Shown piece by piece: positions 28,740 to 38,800 of a stretch of DNA of 64,000 nucleotides. This stretch comes from Comamonas kerstersii. Its GTDB lineage: Bacteria; Pseudomonadota; Gammaproteobacteria; Burkholderiales; Burkholderiaceae_C. Position 1 is the stretch's first letter. The number at the start of each line of letters is the position of its first letter. The notes under the pieces are model-generated. The model had not been told where the DNA came from. It saw nothing but the letters and a program-made list of their open reading frames with translations, and made no database searches. The DNA lies in contig NZ_VZOT01000004.1 of NCBI RefSeq assembly GCF_008801935.1, positions 1 to 64,000 of the forward strand, in the 5' to 3' direction. The position numbers and the translations under genes were made by a program.

Positions 28740-29834
28740 ATGAGCCTCAAATGCGGCATCGTGGGCCTGCCCAACGTCGGCAAGTCCACCCTTTTCAACG
28801 CGCTGACCAAGGCTGGCATCGCCGCCGAGAACTATCCCTTCTGCACGATCGAGCCTAACACCGGCGTGGTGGAAGTGCCTGATCCCCGTCTGAAGCAGCT
28901 CGAAGAGATTGTCAAGCCAGAGCGCATCGTGCCTGCCATCGTGGAGTTTGTGGACATCGCTGGTCTGGTGGCTGGCGCCTCTCAGGGTGAAGGCCTGGGC
29001 AACCAGTTCCTGGCTCACATCCGTGAGACAGACGCCATCGTGAACGTGGTACGCTGCTTTGAAGACCCCAATGTGATTCACGTGGCGGGCAAGGTGGACC
29101 CCATTGCCGATATCGAAGTAATTCAAACCGAGCTGTGCCTGGCTGACCTGGCCACCGTGGAAAAGGCGCTGAATCGCTACTCCAAGGCTGCCAAGTCTGG
29201 CAACGACAAGGAAGCGGCCAAGCTGGTGTCTCTGCTGACGCCCATTCAGCAGGCGCTGAATGAAGGCAAGCCAGCGCGCGTAGTGCCCGTGTCCAAGGAA
29301 GATGCACCGCTGCTCAAGCCCTTCTGCCTGATTACGGCCAAGCCCGCCATGTTTGTGGGCAACGTTTCGGAAGACGGCTTTGAAAACAACCCCATGCTGG
29401 ACAAGCTCAAGGCCTACGCCGAAGCCCAGGGTGCGCCTGTGGTGGCGATCTGCGCCAAGATTGAAGCGGAAATGTCCGAGATGGACGACGAAGACCGTGA
29501 CATGTTCCTGCAGGAAATGGGCCTGGAAGAGCCTGGACTGAATCGCCTGATCCGCGCTGGCTACTCGCTGCTGGGTCTGCAGACTTACTTCACTGCCGGT
29601 GTGAAGGAAGTGCGTGCCTGGACTGTGCGCGTGGGCGCAACAGCACCTCAGGCTGCTGGCGTGATCCATGGTGACTTCGAGCGTGGTTTTATCCGTGCCC
29701 AGACCATTGCGTTTGAAGACTTCATCGCCTACAAGGGCGAACAAGGTGCCAAGGACGCAGGCAAGATGCGTGCTGAAGGCAAGGAATACATTGTCAAGGA
29801 TGGCGATGTGATGAACTTCCTGTTCAACGTTTGA
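28740..29834 (+). CDS. ychF: Redox-regulated ATPase YchF
   Basis: 364 residues from the ATG at 28740, preceded by AAGGAAAAA. YchF (Ola1) is an Obg-family P-loop protein that prefers ATP and associates with ribosomes. Motifs: G1 [19 protein letters not shown]3 [20 protein letters not shown], the non-canonical G4 region, and the C-terminal TGS domain ([13 protein letters not shown] to [14 protein letters not shown]). pth, its usual neighbour, is elsewhere in this window. It is the last core gene before the island. Confidence 0.97.
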   Translation: MSLKCGIVGLPNVGKSTLFNALTKAGIAAENYPFCTIEPNTGVVEVPDPRLKQLEEIVKPERIVPAIVEFVDIAGLVAGASQGEGLGNQFLAHIRETDAIVNVVRCFEDPNVIHVAGKVDPIADIEVIQTELCLADLATVEKALNRYSKAAKSGNDKEAAKLVSLLTPIQQALNEGKPARVVPVSKEDAPLLKPFCLITAKPAMFVGNVSEDGFENNPMLDKLKAYAEAQGAPVVAICAKIEAEMSEMDDEDRDMFLQEMGLEEPGLNRLIRAGYSLLGLQTYFTAGVKEVRAWTVRVGATAPQAAGVIHGDFERGFIRAQTIAFEDFIAYKGEQGAKDAGKMRAEGKEYIVKDGDVMNFLFNV

Positions 29835-29890
29835 GTCGCCATGCCGTTTTCCTGATGTTTCATGAAACACCAGGAAAGCATGAAAACCCC

Positions 29891-29922
29891 CAATAAAACC
29901 GCGCATTTGCGCGGTTTTATTG
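29891..29922. terminator. Terminator after ychF, at the island edge
   Basis: CAATAAAACCGCGC (29891-29904), loop ATTT, GCGCGGTTTTATTG (29909-29922): a perfect 14-bp stem with A and T tracts on both sides, able to work in both directions. Confidence 0.9.
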
Positions 29923-30052
29923 TTTCATAGCGCTGCTTCAAGTTTCCCGAGTAGTCAATGCATGCCTGAGTACGCTAGCGAGTACAGCTCTTGGAGTATG
30001 TACGAATAAGTGAGTATAGTGCCGCTGTCGCCATGACAAGGAGTCAGCCACC

Positions 30053-31225
30053 ATGCTTACCGACACGCACTGCCGCAACGCCAAGCCCAGGGAGAAGCTC
30101 TACCGCTTGAATGACCAGCGCGGGCTCTACCTCGAAGTCAAGCCCAACGGAGTCAAGGCTTGGCGATACCGCTTCACACTGGATGGCAAGGCCAGCATGT
30201 TTGCGCTTGGCGAATACCCTGCTGTTACGCTCTCTGAAGCCAGGGAACGCAGCGAGGCCGCACGCAAACTGGTCAAGCAAGGCATCAATCCCGCCCAGCA
30301 AAGGCAGCTCGACCGCATCCGGAAAGCCAGCGAAGCAAAGAACACCTTCGAGATCGTCGCCAAGGAGTGGCTGCAGACAAAGGACTGGGAAGATGTCACC
30401 AAGAACCGGCGTCTGGATATGCTGGAGCGCGTGGTATTCCCCAGTATCGGCAGCATGCCGGTTCGCGAAATAACGCCAACCCATGTCCTGGACATCCTGC
30501 AGAAAACAGCAAAGCGTGGCGCGCCCACGGTCGCAGCCGAGGCGCGGCGCACCATGTCCGCCGTATTCGAGTTCGCCGTCGCCACCTTGCGAGCCGACAG
30601 CGACCCGGTTTGGCCGGTGCGCAAGGCGCTACCGGCAAACAAGACCCAGCACAAGCCGGCACTGAGTAAAGAGCAGATCGGCAAACTGCTGAGCGACTTC
30701 GCAAACCACCGCTGCAGCTTTCAGGTAAGTCATTGCATGCAACTGATGTGGTGGACCCTGGCGCGACCGACCGAAGTGGCCGAGGCGGCCTGGGATGAGT
30801 TTGACCTTGAGAAGGCTGTTTGGCGTATCCCGGCGCAGCGCATGAAAGCGCGCAAGGAGCACGTCGTGCCTCTGCCACGACAGGCAGTGGAGATGCTCAA
30901 AGGACTGCATGCCATTACCGGCAACCGCAAGCACCTGTTTCCTGGCCGGGATGATCGCAACGCCCCTATGTCCGCCGCATCGCTTCGCCAGGCGCTCAAG
31001 GTTTTGGGGTGGAGTGGCGCTTATAGCCCACACGCCACGCGGACCAGCGGCAGTACCCGTCTTAACGAGATGGGCTACCGCCCCGATGCCATCGAGGCGC
31101 AGCTTGCCCATGCCGACCAGAACAATGTGCGTCGTACCTACAACCACGCCACCTATTTCGATGAGCGCCGCACCATGATGCAGGAATGGGCGGACAAGTT
31201 GGATGAATGGAAGGGGCAAGCATGA
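30053..31225 (+). CDS. P4-type tyrosine integrase
   Basis: 390 residues. The N-terminal DUF4102 arm-binding domain starts MLTDTHCRNAKPREKLYRLN, followed by GLYLEVKPNGVKAWRYRF. The catalytic domain has the first Arg in MWWTLARPTEVAEAAW, the HxxR box HATRTSGSTRLNEMGY, and His-Tyr in AQLAHADQNNVRRTYNHA. It would insert and excise the island. Such integrases usually use tRNA 3' ends, yet here the upstream gene is ychF; the CAT tRNA is 1.6 kb away. GAGTA motifs in the gap before it could be arm sites. Its stop overlaps the next start. Confidence 0.95.
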   Translation: MLTDTHCRNAKPREKLYRLNDQRGLYLEVKPNGVKAWRYRFTLDGKASMFALGEYPAVTLSEARERSEAARKLVKQGINPAQQRQLDRIRKASEAKNTFEIVAKEWLQTKDWEDVTKNRRLDMLERVVFPSIGSMPVREITPTHVLDILQKTAKRGAPTVAAEARRTMSAVFEFAVATLRADSDPVWPVRKALPANKTQHKPALSKEQIGKLLSDFANHRCSFQVSHCMQLMWWTLARPTEVAEAAWDEFDLEKAVWRIPAQRMKARKEHVVPLPRQAVEMLKGLHAITGNRKHLFPGRDDRNAPMSAASLRQALKVLGWSGAYSPHATRTSGSTRLNEMGYRPDAIEAQLAHADQNNVRRTYNHATYFDERRTMMQEWADKLDEWKGQA

Positions 31226-32010
31226 AGCCGATCAAAACATCAAGCGATGGGCATGCCTTTCTCCCCCTCGGTCAAATTGAATATGAAATTTTCGCCCGCA
31301 GGACCCGTTGTGGCCTTCCTGTTTTCAGAGACCCCGCTGCTTTTTCCGAGCAGCTCAAAACTTTGGCGGCGTGGCATGCGGACCAAGTCAACCCCCTCAG
31401 AGACGAAGAGAGGAAAAAACGCTACCAGGCCGTCGCCAAAGCCGTTCACCTACTGCAGGAAGCATTGCTGGGTTTGAAGCCTGATGAAATCGAGCGGCTC
31501 CTAAGTGAGGAAAATCGATATTTGTCGTCAGGCACACTTGATGCGGCAGCTAATGAGCCGGATGACGAGCAGTTGTGGGCGGAGCTAAATATCGAACCAG
31601 CACAGTGCCATGAGCACGTCCTGATCCGACACAACCTGCACACACTTCAAATGATTGCAGAAGGACTCGCTTCTAACAAAAGAGGTAGGCCATCACTTAC
31701 CGCCGAGCTTGATACCGCGATGGAGTTCGTTTGGATTTGCCACATCGCTGGTTGGACGCTTGGCGTTGCAAATAGCGGGAGAGAGGAAAAACGCGGGGAC
31801 CAAGTCCTGGAGTCCGACGCGGTACGTTGCTTGGCCGCAGTCTTTCACGAGGGGGGAGAAAACCCCGTAACCAGTATTCAGCGTGCTAAAACTATGCTTC
31901 GCAAGATACGTAAGGGGGAAAGGTGCTACCTCTATGGTGACAAACACGTATCCGGTGAAATCAGCTACCGGATCAGTTTTCAAGGCGTTTCTACAAACTC
32001 TCCGGATTGA
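31222..32010 (+). CDS. Hypothetical protein next to the integrase
   Basis: 262 residues from the ATG at 31222, which overlaps the integrase stop (ATGA); an ATG five codons earlier is the alternative start. I recognise no domain. It is predicted soluble and mixed alpha, with charged segments (EERKKRYQAVAKAVHLLQEA, KPDEIERLLSEENRYL) and a C-terminal part with GRPSLTAELDTAMEFVW. Codon use is AT-richer than in the integrase. Its coupling to the integrase suggests an accessory role in island mobility or maintenance, but this is inference. Confidence 0.6.
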   Translation: MKPIKTSSDGHAFLPLGQIEYEIFARRTRCGLPVFRDPAAFSEQLKTLAAWHADQVNPLRDEERKKRYQAVAKAVHLLQEALLGLKPDEIERLLSEENRYLSSGTLDAAANEPDDEQLWAELNIEPAQCHEHVLIRHNLHTLQMIAEGLASNKRGRPSLTAELDTAMEFVWICHIAGWTLGVANSGREEKRGDQVLESDAVRCLAAVFHEGGENPVTSIQRAKTMLRKIRKGERCYLYGDKHVSGEISYRISFQGVSTNSPD

Positions 32011-32146
32011 TCTGGCAGCTCGCATCCGCTGGAGGGGATTTACGACGGACAGAAAGTGACGCGGTTTTGCGCATATTTAATGTCCGTGCGCACGGCTTCA
32101 ATCAGTCGCAGCATGGCCTCGTGTTCAAGATCATTCGAGGTGTTTC

Positions 32147-32368
32147 ATGCGCGTCATAAAGGTTCAGGATGTCTGCGACAAAATTGCCGTCAGCCGGACA
32201 ACCCTCTGGCGACTTTGCCAGTCTGAAGATTTTCCAAAGCCAGTTCGGCTAGGCCCTGGCGGCCGTTCGATTGGCTTTTTTGCCCACGAGATCGACGCGT
32301 GGCTTGAGACTCAGGCGGCGGAGCGTGAGCACGCCGGTTGTCTGGCTCGCCAGAGGGCGAAGTCATGA
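32147..32368 (+). CDS. AlpA-family excisionase/transcriptional regulator
   Basis: 73 residues with the MerR-like helix-turn-helix of AlpA: VSRTTLWRLCQSEDFPKPVR followed by LGPGGRSIGFFAHEIDAWLE. AlpA proteins activate P4-type integrase genes or act as excisionases. It follows a 136-base gap with no other feature, which should hold its promoter, and overlaps the next gene by 4 bases (ATGA at 32365). Confidence 0.85.
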   Translation: MRVIKVQDVCDKIAVSRTTLWRLCQSEDFPKPVRLGPGGRSIGFFAHEIDAWLETQAAEREHAGCLARQRAKS

Positions 32369-33279
32369 GCCGCATCCGCATTGATGACTCTGCGGAATAT
32401 TGGTGGTCTCTGCCTTGCAGCCTGCTGCGCGATTCGCGGCTGAGCTATGAAGCGCGAGGCGTGGCTTGCCACTTGCTCTCGCTAGGCCGTAACTGGCAGT
32501 TGCGCGCTGTCGCACTGCCGCGCGTGCTGCACGATCAGTCACGAGCGAAAGGCCATCTCGGCAGAGACCTTTGCCGCCGCATACTGCGCGAACTTGAAGA
32601 TGCCGGCTACCTGGCGCGGAGGAAGTTCCAGGACGAGGAAGGGCTTTGGCGATGGGAGTCCGTGTTGACACCCGTTTCGCAAAAGGTGCCACAGACATCC
32701 ATGGCCGGCTTGGCCGGCGACGGAGAAACCGTGGACGGCGCATCCGTCGCCGGTCAGGGCGGTGATATAGGTGTAGGTGAATACAAGGAAGAAGTAGTAG
32801 TAAAAAATATAAAACCACTACTACAGACAGGGGCTGTGGATAACTCTCCGAAAACGGGAGAGGCTTCCGCGCCCTTGGACTTGTCGCACCCTTCTCTTCT
32901 GCCCTACCTGCGCGTCATCGCCGACGTAACCCGCCGCTTCGGCCCCTCGCTCTCAGCACAACAGATACAGCTTGTCGCCGACGAGCTGGCTGGCGTCCTG
33001 TCGGCAGCCGGTAGTGGCAAGCACGCGGGCATCCGCTCCGTGCGCTCATGGCTATTGGCCGTGATGAATAGCGCTGTCGCGGGAGAATTCATCGCCGAGT
33101 TCGCACCGAACATCGCCCGCTGGCGAAAGAACCGACAGGAGGCGATGGAGGCAGCGCAGTCGCGCGCTCCTGTACAACAGTCAGAAGCCGAGCGTCAAAA
33201 GACAAAGGCTGAACGCGCAAAGGCCATCGCCGATTTGAAAGCGATGTTCCACGGTGAACGAAATGATCGACGCGAATGA
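32365..33279 (+). CDS. Winged-helix DNA-binding protein of the island core
   Basis: 304 residues from the ATG at 32365, coupled to the AlpA-like gene. The N-terminal ~110 residues resemble a winged helix of the replication/helix-turn-helix type (WWSLPCSLLRDSRLSYEARG then RRILRELEDAGYLARRKF). A low-complexity linker and a charged C-terminal region rich in Lys, Arg and Ala follow (AEFAPNIARWRKNRQEAMEA). It may be a replication-initiation or partition accessory of the element. No catalytic motif is visible. The next gene starts inside its 3' end. Confidence 0.6.
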   Translation: MSRIRIDDSAEYWWSLPCSLLRDSRLSYEARGVACHLLSLGRNWQLRAVALPRVLHDQSRAKGHLGRDLCRRILRELEDAGYLARRKFQDEEGLWRWESVLTPVSQKVPQTSMAGLAGDGETVDGASVAGQGGDIGVGEYKEEVVVKNIKPLLQTGAVDNSPKTGEASAPLDLSHPSLLPYLRVIADVTRRFGPSLSAQQIQLVADELAGVLSAAGSGKHAGIRSVRSWLLAVMNSAVAGEFIAEFAPNIARWRKNRQEAMEAAQSRAPVQQSEAERQKTKAERAKAIADLKAMFHGERNDRRE

Positions 33280-34324
33280 GATGGTTGCGCTGATCGAATC
33301 GTGCCGGCACGAGATGCAAGCCATGCTTCCGGCCGATGAATTTGCCAGCTTGAGTAGCAAGACCAGGCAAGACTATCGCCAGCTCGGCCGCACGCTGTTG
33401 CAGCGTCCCCGCTACGCCGAAGGTGGGGCGGCCGAAGTCATGACGGCCACCCTGCGTCCGACAACCTTCTACAAACGCGTCGCAGCGCTTCGCTACTGCC
33501 TGTACGCCGATCTTGTCGAGCAGCTGAAAAGCCTGCGTTCCGCGCTCTCTGCCCGACCTGTGGACAGGTTGCAAGTCATGGCCATCCAAGCCCAATTGCA
33601 ACAACAGCGTACATTTCTGCGCGAGTTCGATATAGCCCGGCAAAGCGGCCCTACCGATGAGCGCCGCAAGCGTGCCAGCAAGCGGCAAGCCTTGCGCGGC
33701 CTCCCCGGCGACTGGCGCGAGCGACTGTATCAGCGCGCTGCGAAAGGCAAGTATGCCGATGCGATTCTGGTCGCCGCGCTGACCGGCTGCCGCCCGGAAG
33801 AACTGCGGCGCGGCGTGCTCATTCGCTGGGTGAACAATCCGCGCAACGACATGGGCGAGATCAATTTCGAGATCGATGGCGCCAAGATCAAGGCGCATCA
33901 AGGCCAGCCGCACCGCTTGATCGCCTATGGCGCACACGATCCTCATCCATTGCTGGAGGCTCTGCGCATCCGTCTAGCGGGGCGGCGGGAATTGCTCGTT
34001 TGCATTGACAGCCCGGTCAACTTTACCGTCGAAGTCCGTCGGCTAGCACGTAGCCTCTGGCCGAAGCACAAGCACGCTATCACGGCTTACTGCCTGCGCC
34101 ACCAATGGGCGGCCGACCTGAAACGGCACGCGGCTGCGGACTCAGTCAGCCAGGGGTTGGGACATGCCAGCGCCAAAACACGGCGTCACTACGGCCAAGC
34201 CAATCAGGCCAGCAGCCGGCATGCCCTGCATCCCATCGCCATCGAGGCTGAGCGCTCCGTGAGGCTGGCTACCGCTAAGGCGCCGCACCATCGAGCAGCC
34301 TCAAGCAAGACAGTCACCCCCTGA
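33263..34324 (+). CDS. Tyrosine-recombinase-like protein
   Basis: 353 residues from the ATG at 33263 (another in-frame ATG lies at 33254); it overlaps the winged-helix gene. The C-terminal half has the recombinase layout: Arg in ALTGCRPEELRRGV, then YCLRHQWAADLKR (Arg-His) and QGLGHASAKTRRHYGQAN (Gly-His and a candidate Tyr nucleophile). The N-terminal half is helical. With the P4-type integrase this is a second recombinase on the island. Together with AlpA and the winged-helix protein it forms a four-gene mobility core common at the left end of such elements. Confidence 0.7.
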   Translation: MIDANEMVALIESCRHEMQAMLPADEFASLSSKTRQDYRQLGRTLLQRPRYAEGGAAEVMTATLRPTTFYKRVAALRYCLYADLVEQLKSLRSALSARPVDRLQVMAIQAQLQQQRTFLREFDIARQSGPTDERRKRASKRQALRGLPGDWRERLYQRAAKGKYADAILVAALTGCRPEELRRGVLIRWVNNPRNDMGEINFEIDGAKIKAHQGQPHRLIAYGAHDPHPLLEALRIRLAGRRELLVCIDSPVNFTVEVRRLARSLWPKHKHAITAYCLRHQWAADLKRHAAADSVSQGLGHASAKTRRHYGQANQASSRHALHPIAIEAERSVRLATAKAPHHRAASSKTVTP

Positions 34325-34390
34325 AGAGAATCATGGCGGGGTGAGGCAAAATGCAGTACATTTGCGTGACATCAATGACGAGACGCCGCC

Positions 34391-34579
34391 ATGTCACGCC
34401 TGAAGGACGAAACCCTTTCCATCCGCACCTCCGCCGAGATCAAGCAGCTTTTGCGCTTGGCGGCTGATCGTGAGCGTCGCTCGGTGGCCTCAATGATCGA
34501 AATTCTGGTGTTGGAGTACGCTCGTACGCATGGCCTGAAACCAGACCCTCAAGGTGAGCCAGTAAAGGGAAATATATGA
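34391..34579 (+). CDS. Ribbon-helix-helix (Arc/MetJ-type) DNA-binding protein
   Basis: 62 residues: MSRLKDETLSIRTSAEIKQL forms the beta strand and first helix, and the segment after LRLAADRERRSVASMIEILV completes the ribbon-helix-helix. It starts 66 bases after the recombinase. It may control the downstream fic gene, whose upstream region carries a perfect 11-base direct repeat, a site type used by such proteins. This link is inference. Residues 50-62 are Pro-rich and probably disordered. Confidence 0.75.
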   Translation: MSRLKDETLSIRTSAEIKQLLRLAADRERRSVASMIEILVLEYARTHGLKPDPQGEPVKGNI

Positions 34580-34674
34580 GGGTGGCGAATGCCGAGGAGA
34601 TGCTGCACGTCAAAATCAAGAAGCTGAGGAAATGGAGTAGTCAGAGACTGATAACAGGGTATTTGTAGAGACAG

Positions 34675-34707
34675 TACCCCATTTAATGGCTATGATTACC
34701 CCATTTA
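34675..34707. promoter_or_regulatory. 11-base direct repeat upstream of fic, candidate operator
   Basis: TACCCCATTTA occurs at 34675-34685 and again at 34697-34707, exactly 22 bases apart (two helical turns), 22 bases before the fic ATG. AGACAG follows the second copy and lies before the first. Confidence 0.5.
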
Positions 34708-34729
34708 GACAGCCTGGGCTTACATTTCC

Positions 34730-35830
34730 ATGCACTCGCTCACACCCGAGTACCTTGCCGCGCTTCGCTTCGATGGCTCCCAGGCTGCCACGTTGCGCAC
34801 ACTGGGCGAGTACCAGGGCAAGCAGCAACTCTACGCCGCGCAGTCGCCCGAAGCCCTCAAGGGGCTACGCCAGATCGCGGTAGTGGAGTCCACCGAGTCA
34901 TCCAACCGGCTGGAGGGTGTTGTCGTAGCGCCCTCGCGTTTGAAGTCTTTGGTCATCCGCAACGCAACCCCCAAGAGCCGTTCCGAACAGGGGATCGCCG
35001 GCTACCGTGATGCCCTGGCGCTGATCCACGAATCTGCCGCGCACATGCCCTTCAGCGATGGCGTAGTGCTGCAACTGCACACCCTGCTGTATCGCTACAT
35101 GCCGCAGGCGGGCGGGCGCTGGAAGGCTACCAATAACGACATCATCGAGCGTCGCCCGGATGGCACTTCCCGTCTGCGCTTCCAGCCAGTGGCTGCGCAC
35201 CTGACACCGATGGCAATGGCGGATCTGACCGGACGTTACGCCACCGCACTGGACCAGCACCTGGCCGACCCTCTGGTGTTGGCGCCGCTGGCGATGCTCG
35301 ACTTTTTGTGCATCCACCCCTTTCCGGACGGCAACGGTCGCATGTCCCGCTTGTTGACCTTGCTGCTGCTCTATCACTTCGACTATGCCGTGGGTCGCTA
35401 CATCAGCCTGGAACGCATCTTCGAAGATACCAAGGAAGGTTATTACGAAACGCTGGAAGCCAGCTCGCAGGGCTGGCACCAGGGGCAGCACGACGTAAAG
35501 CCCTGGCTCGACTACTTCTGGGGAGCCTTGCTACGGGCATACCGCGAGTTCGAGGAGCGTGTCGGCACCATCGAGCGTGGCCGTGGCAGCAAAGGCGACC
35601 GGGTGCGGACGGAAGTCCTGGGGCGCACCCTGCCATTCTCGATTTCCGAGATTGAAGAGGCCTGCCCGGGCGTGAGCCGGGACATGGTACGGCTGGTGCT
35701 GCGGGCGATGAAGTCAGAGGGATTGATCGAATCGACTGGCAAGGGAAGAGGGGCAAAGTGGAAGCGCGTCACAGCAGGCTCCTCGGATAGAGCAGCGGTT
35801 CTGGCGATTGACCGCAAGATGGATCAGTGA
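34730..35830 (+). CDS. Fic/DOC-family AMP-transferase
   Basis: 366 residues. The catalytic loop is HPFPDGNGRMSRLL, a full HxFxDGNGR motif, so it should transfer AMP (or another nucleotide group) to a Ser, Thr or Tyr of a target. An N-terminal inhibitory motif of class II is visible as S58-N-R-L-E62-G (STESSNRLEG), whose Glu blocks ATP until relieved. A C-terminal winged helix around residues 290-350 (FSISEIEEACPGVSRDMVRL) may bind DNA. The next gene starts 9 bases after its stop. Fic may therefore regulate or guard the defence run; that is inference. Confidence 0.9.
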   Translation: MHSLTPEYLAALRFDGSQAATLRTLGEYQGKQQLYAAQSPEALKGLRQIAVVESTESSNRLEGVVVAPSRLKSLVIRNATPKSRSEQGIAGYRDALALIHESAAHMPFSDGVVLQLHTLLYRYMPQAGGRWKATNNDIIERRPDGTSRLRFQPVAAHLTPMAMADLTGRYATALDQHLADPLVLAPLAMLDFLCIHPFPDGNGRMSRLLTLLLLYHFDYAVGRYISLERIFEDTKEGYYETLEASSQGWHQGQHDVKPWLDYFWGALLRAYREFEERVGTIERGRGSKGDRVRTEVLGRTLPFSISEIEEACPGVSRDMVRLVLRAMKSEGLIESTGKGRGAKWKRVTAGSSDRAAVLAIDRKMDQ

Positions 35831-35839
35831 GGACTCTAC

Positions 35840-38800
35840 ATGGATAACGTTTTCCAGTTCCGCGACCAGCTCATCGAACGATACGGCAGCTTTTCCCGCA
35901 GTTTCGTTCGCATCGCCGCACCTGATATCCAAGCCGAGGTCGAGCATCAATATGCGCAAGGCCGCTATTGGCCTGAACCGCTGGTGCAGATCAACCCGAA
36001 TTATCAACGTCAAGGCACAGTGCAGGATCTGGTGGCGGAGGGGGTCCTGCATCCTGCCTGCGCAGACATCTTTCAGGTTGGGAAGACGGAAGGCAAGCCA
36101 AGTCCCCTGCATCTTTACAAGCACCAAATGGAAGCCCTGGCCAAAGGCCAGGAACGCCAGAGCTATGTGGTCACAACCGGAACGGGGTCGGGCAAGTCCC
36201 TGTCCTTTTTCATCCCGGTCATCGACCGCCTTCTCAAGGCCAAGGACTCCGATGGCAAAGCACGTACCAGAGCCATTGTGATTTATCCGATGAACGCTCT
36301 GGCCAACAGCCAGCTGGAAGAGCTCGACAAGTTTCTGCATGGCTATGCGCCAGAGCACCGCCCCTTCACCGTCAAGCGCTACACCGGCCAGGAAAGCCAG
36401 ACGGAACGCCGCGCCATCGCGGATGAACCGCCCGATATCCTGCTCACCAACTTCATGATGCTGGAGTACATCCTCACGCGCTTCGACGAAGTGGATCGGC
36501 GCGTGGTGGAACACTGCGAGGGACTTGAGTTCCTGGTGTTGGATGAGTTGCATACCTATCGTGGCCGTCAAGGGGCGGACGTTGCCTTGCTGGTGCGTCG
36601 CCTGCGGGAGCGCTTGAAAGCCGAGCAACTGGTCTGTATCGGCACGTCTGCCACCATGTCCAGCGCAGGCAGCCAAGCTGACCGCAACCGCGTGGTGGCT
36701 GCTGTGGCCAGCAAACTGTTTGGCACCCGGATCACCGAGCATGATGTCATCGGCGAGACCCTGGAGCGCGTCACCAACCCACTCAAGGATGTCAACGCCA
36801 TCCGCACAGAACTGTCGGAAGCCGTTGCGCGAAAGCAGGATATCTGGGCTGATTTCGACGCTTTTCGCGATGATCCGTTGGCTATCTGGGTGGAATTGAA
36901 CCTGGGTATCGAGCTACCTGCGGACGAGCCTCCAAGGCGCGCGAAACCCATGACGCTGGAAGAGGCCAGCTACCGTCTCGCCGAAGATGCGGGCTGCCAG
37001 CCTGAAGCCGCTCGCGCCGCCCTGCAGCGCTTTCTGGTGGCTGCCCATGATGTGCGCACGCCCCAGGGCAGGCCGCCTTTCGCGTTCAAGCTGCACCAGT
37101 TCATCAGTGGACCTGGCAAGGTGCTCACCACGTTGGAAGAGCGAGGCAAGCGCCATGTCACGCTCGATGCCCAGCGTTTCGCACCGGGGCGGCAGCAAGA
37201 GAATGTGCTGCTTTACCCCACGCATTTCTGCCGCGATTGCGGCCAGGAGTACCTGCCTGTCTGGCACGCACAGCAACCGGTCAGCTTCAGCCCGCGTGAA
37301 ATCGACGATATCGCAGCAGAAGACGACACCGCCAGCTATGGCTTCCTGTGCCCACTGGTGCCCGGGCAGCAATACGGTGGCCTGCTCGAAGACCTGCCGG
37401 AAACCTGGATCGACCTCAGCCGTAACGAACCCAAAATCAAGCCAGCCTACAAGAATGCCGTTCCCTATATGGTCACGGTCGATGCCAAAGGGCAAACGGG
37501 CTCGGGGACGGAGTTCTGGTTCATTCCGGGAAAGTTCCGCTTCTGCCTGAACTGCGGCACGACACACGAAGCCCGCGGCAAGGATGCCAACCGCCTCTCC
37601 AGCCTGTCCGGCGAAGGCCGCTCTTCGGCCACTACCATGATTGCCCTGGCGGCCTTGCAGCAATTGTTCGCACTTTCCGAACCTGCGCCAGGGCAGCCTG
37701 ACCCACGCAAGTTGCTTGGGTTTACCGACAACCGCCAGGATGCCGCTCTGCAGGCAGGGCATTTCAACGACTTCATTTTCCTGCTGACGCTGCGTGCCGG
37801 CTTGATCGGCGCATTACAGGGCAGCGGCGGCCAACTCGATGAAGAACACTTGGCCGAAAGCGTATTCAAGGCCCTTGGCTTTCAAGGAGTCGATGAAGCG
37901 ACCTTGGTGGAGTATCTGCGTACCCCTAAGCTCATGGGACTGGCCCGACAAGAAGCGCAACGCACCTTGCGATTCATTATTGCCTACCGGCTGCTGCGCG
38001 ATCTGCGGCGTGGCTGGCGCTTCAATAATCCGAATCTGGATCAGCTTGGCCTGTTGCAGATTCGGTACCGAGACCTGGCCGCCTTTAGCGCTGACACCAG
38101 CATCTTTGCCGCAAACAGCACCTTGAACAAACTGACGGCGGTGCAGCGAGCAATTCTGTACGAATTACTGTTCGACACGCTGCGTCGCCATCTGTGCCTG
38201 GAAAGCCGTTACCTCGACCCGGTCGAGCAGGACAAGGCACGTACCAGCGCCCACACCTATCTGAATGAACGCTGGGCTTTTGCCTCCGACGAGAAACTCG
38301 ATACCGGCCGTTATCTCATCCTCGGCAAGCGCCCGGAATACAAGGGCAAACTGCGCACCGAGCTGGTGACCGGTGGCCCACGCTCCCGACTGCTGCGGCA
38401 AATAAAGGCTGCCGATTTCTGGCGTGCCAGCGCCTGTGCCGGCGAAGTCGCGCAGTGGAAAGACGCCGAATGGACTGAGCTGATCGAAGACATGCTCAAG
38501 GCAGCCAGCAACTATGGTTATGTGCAAAAACATGCCATTGATTCGCAGCTTGCTGGCTGGCGTCTGAACGCAGCCGCCATGGACTGGTGCCTGATTGCCG
38601 ATGACGCACCGGCAGAAAGCAATCGCATCAACCAGTACTTCCGTGCGCTGTATCTCAGCATTGCCGACCTGCTGCGTCAGCCCTCACATCCGCTGTTCGA
38701 TTTCGAGGCCCAGGAACATACGGCCCAGGTGGATGCACCGCGCCGGCAACTGCTGGAGCAGCGTTTCCGTTACACCGAAAAGGACAGGCAAGACTGGGCG

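Noticed and set aside
32365-33279. Plasmid replication initiator
   Set aside because: Only a winged-helix-like N-terminus is visible; there are no iterons or origin-like AT-rich repeats nearby.
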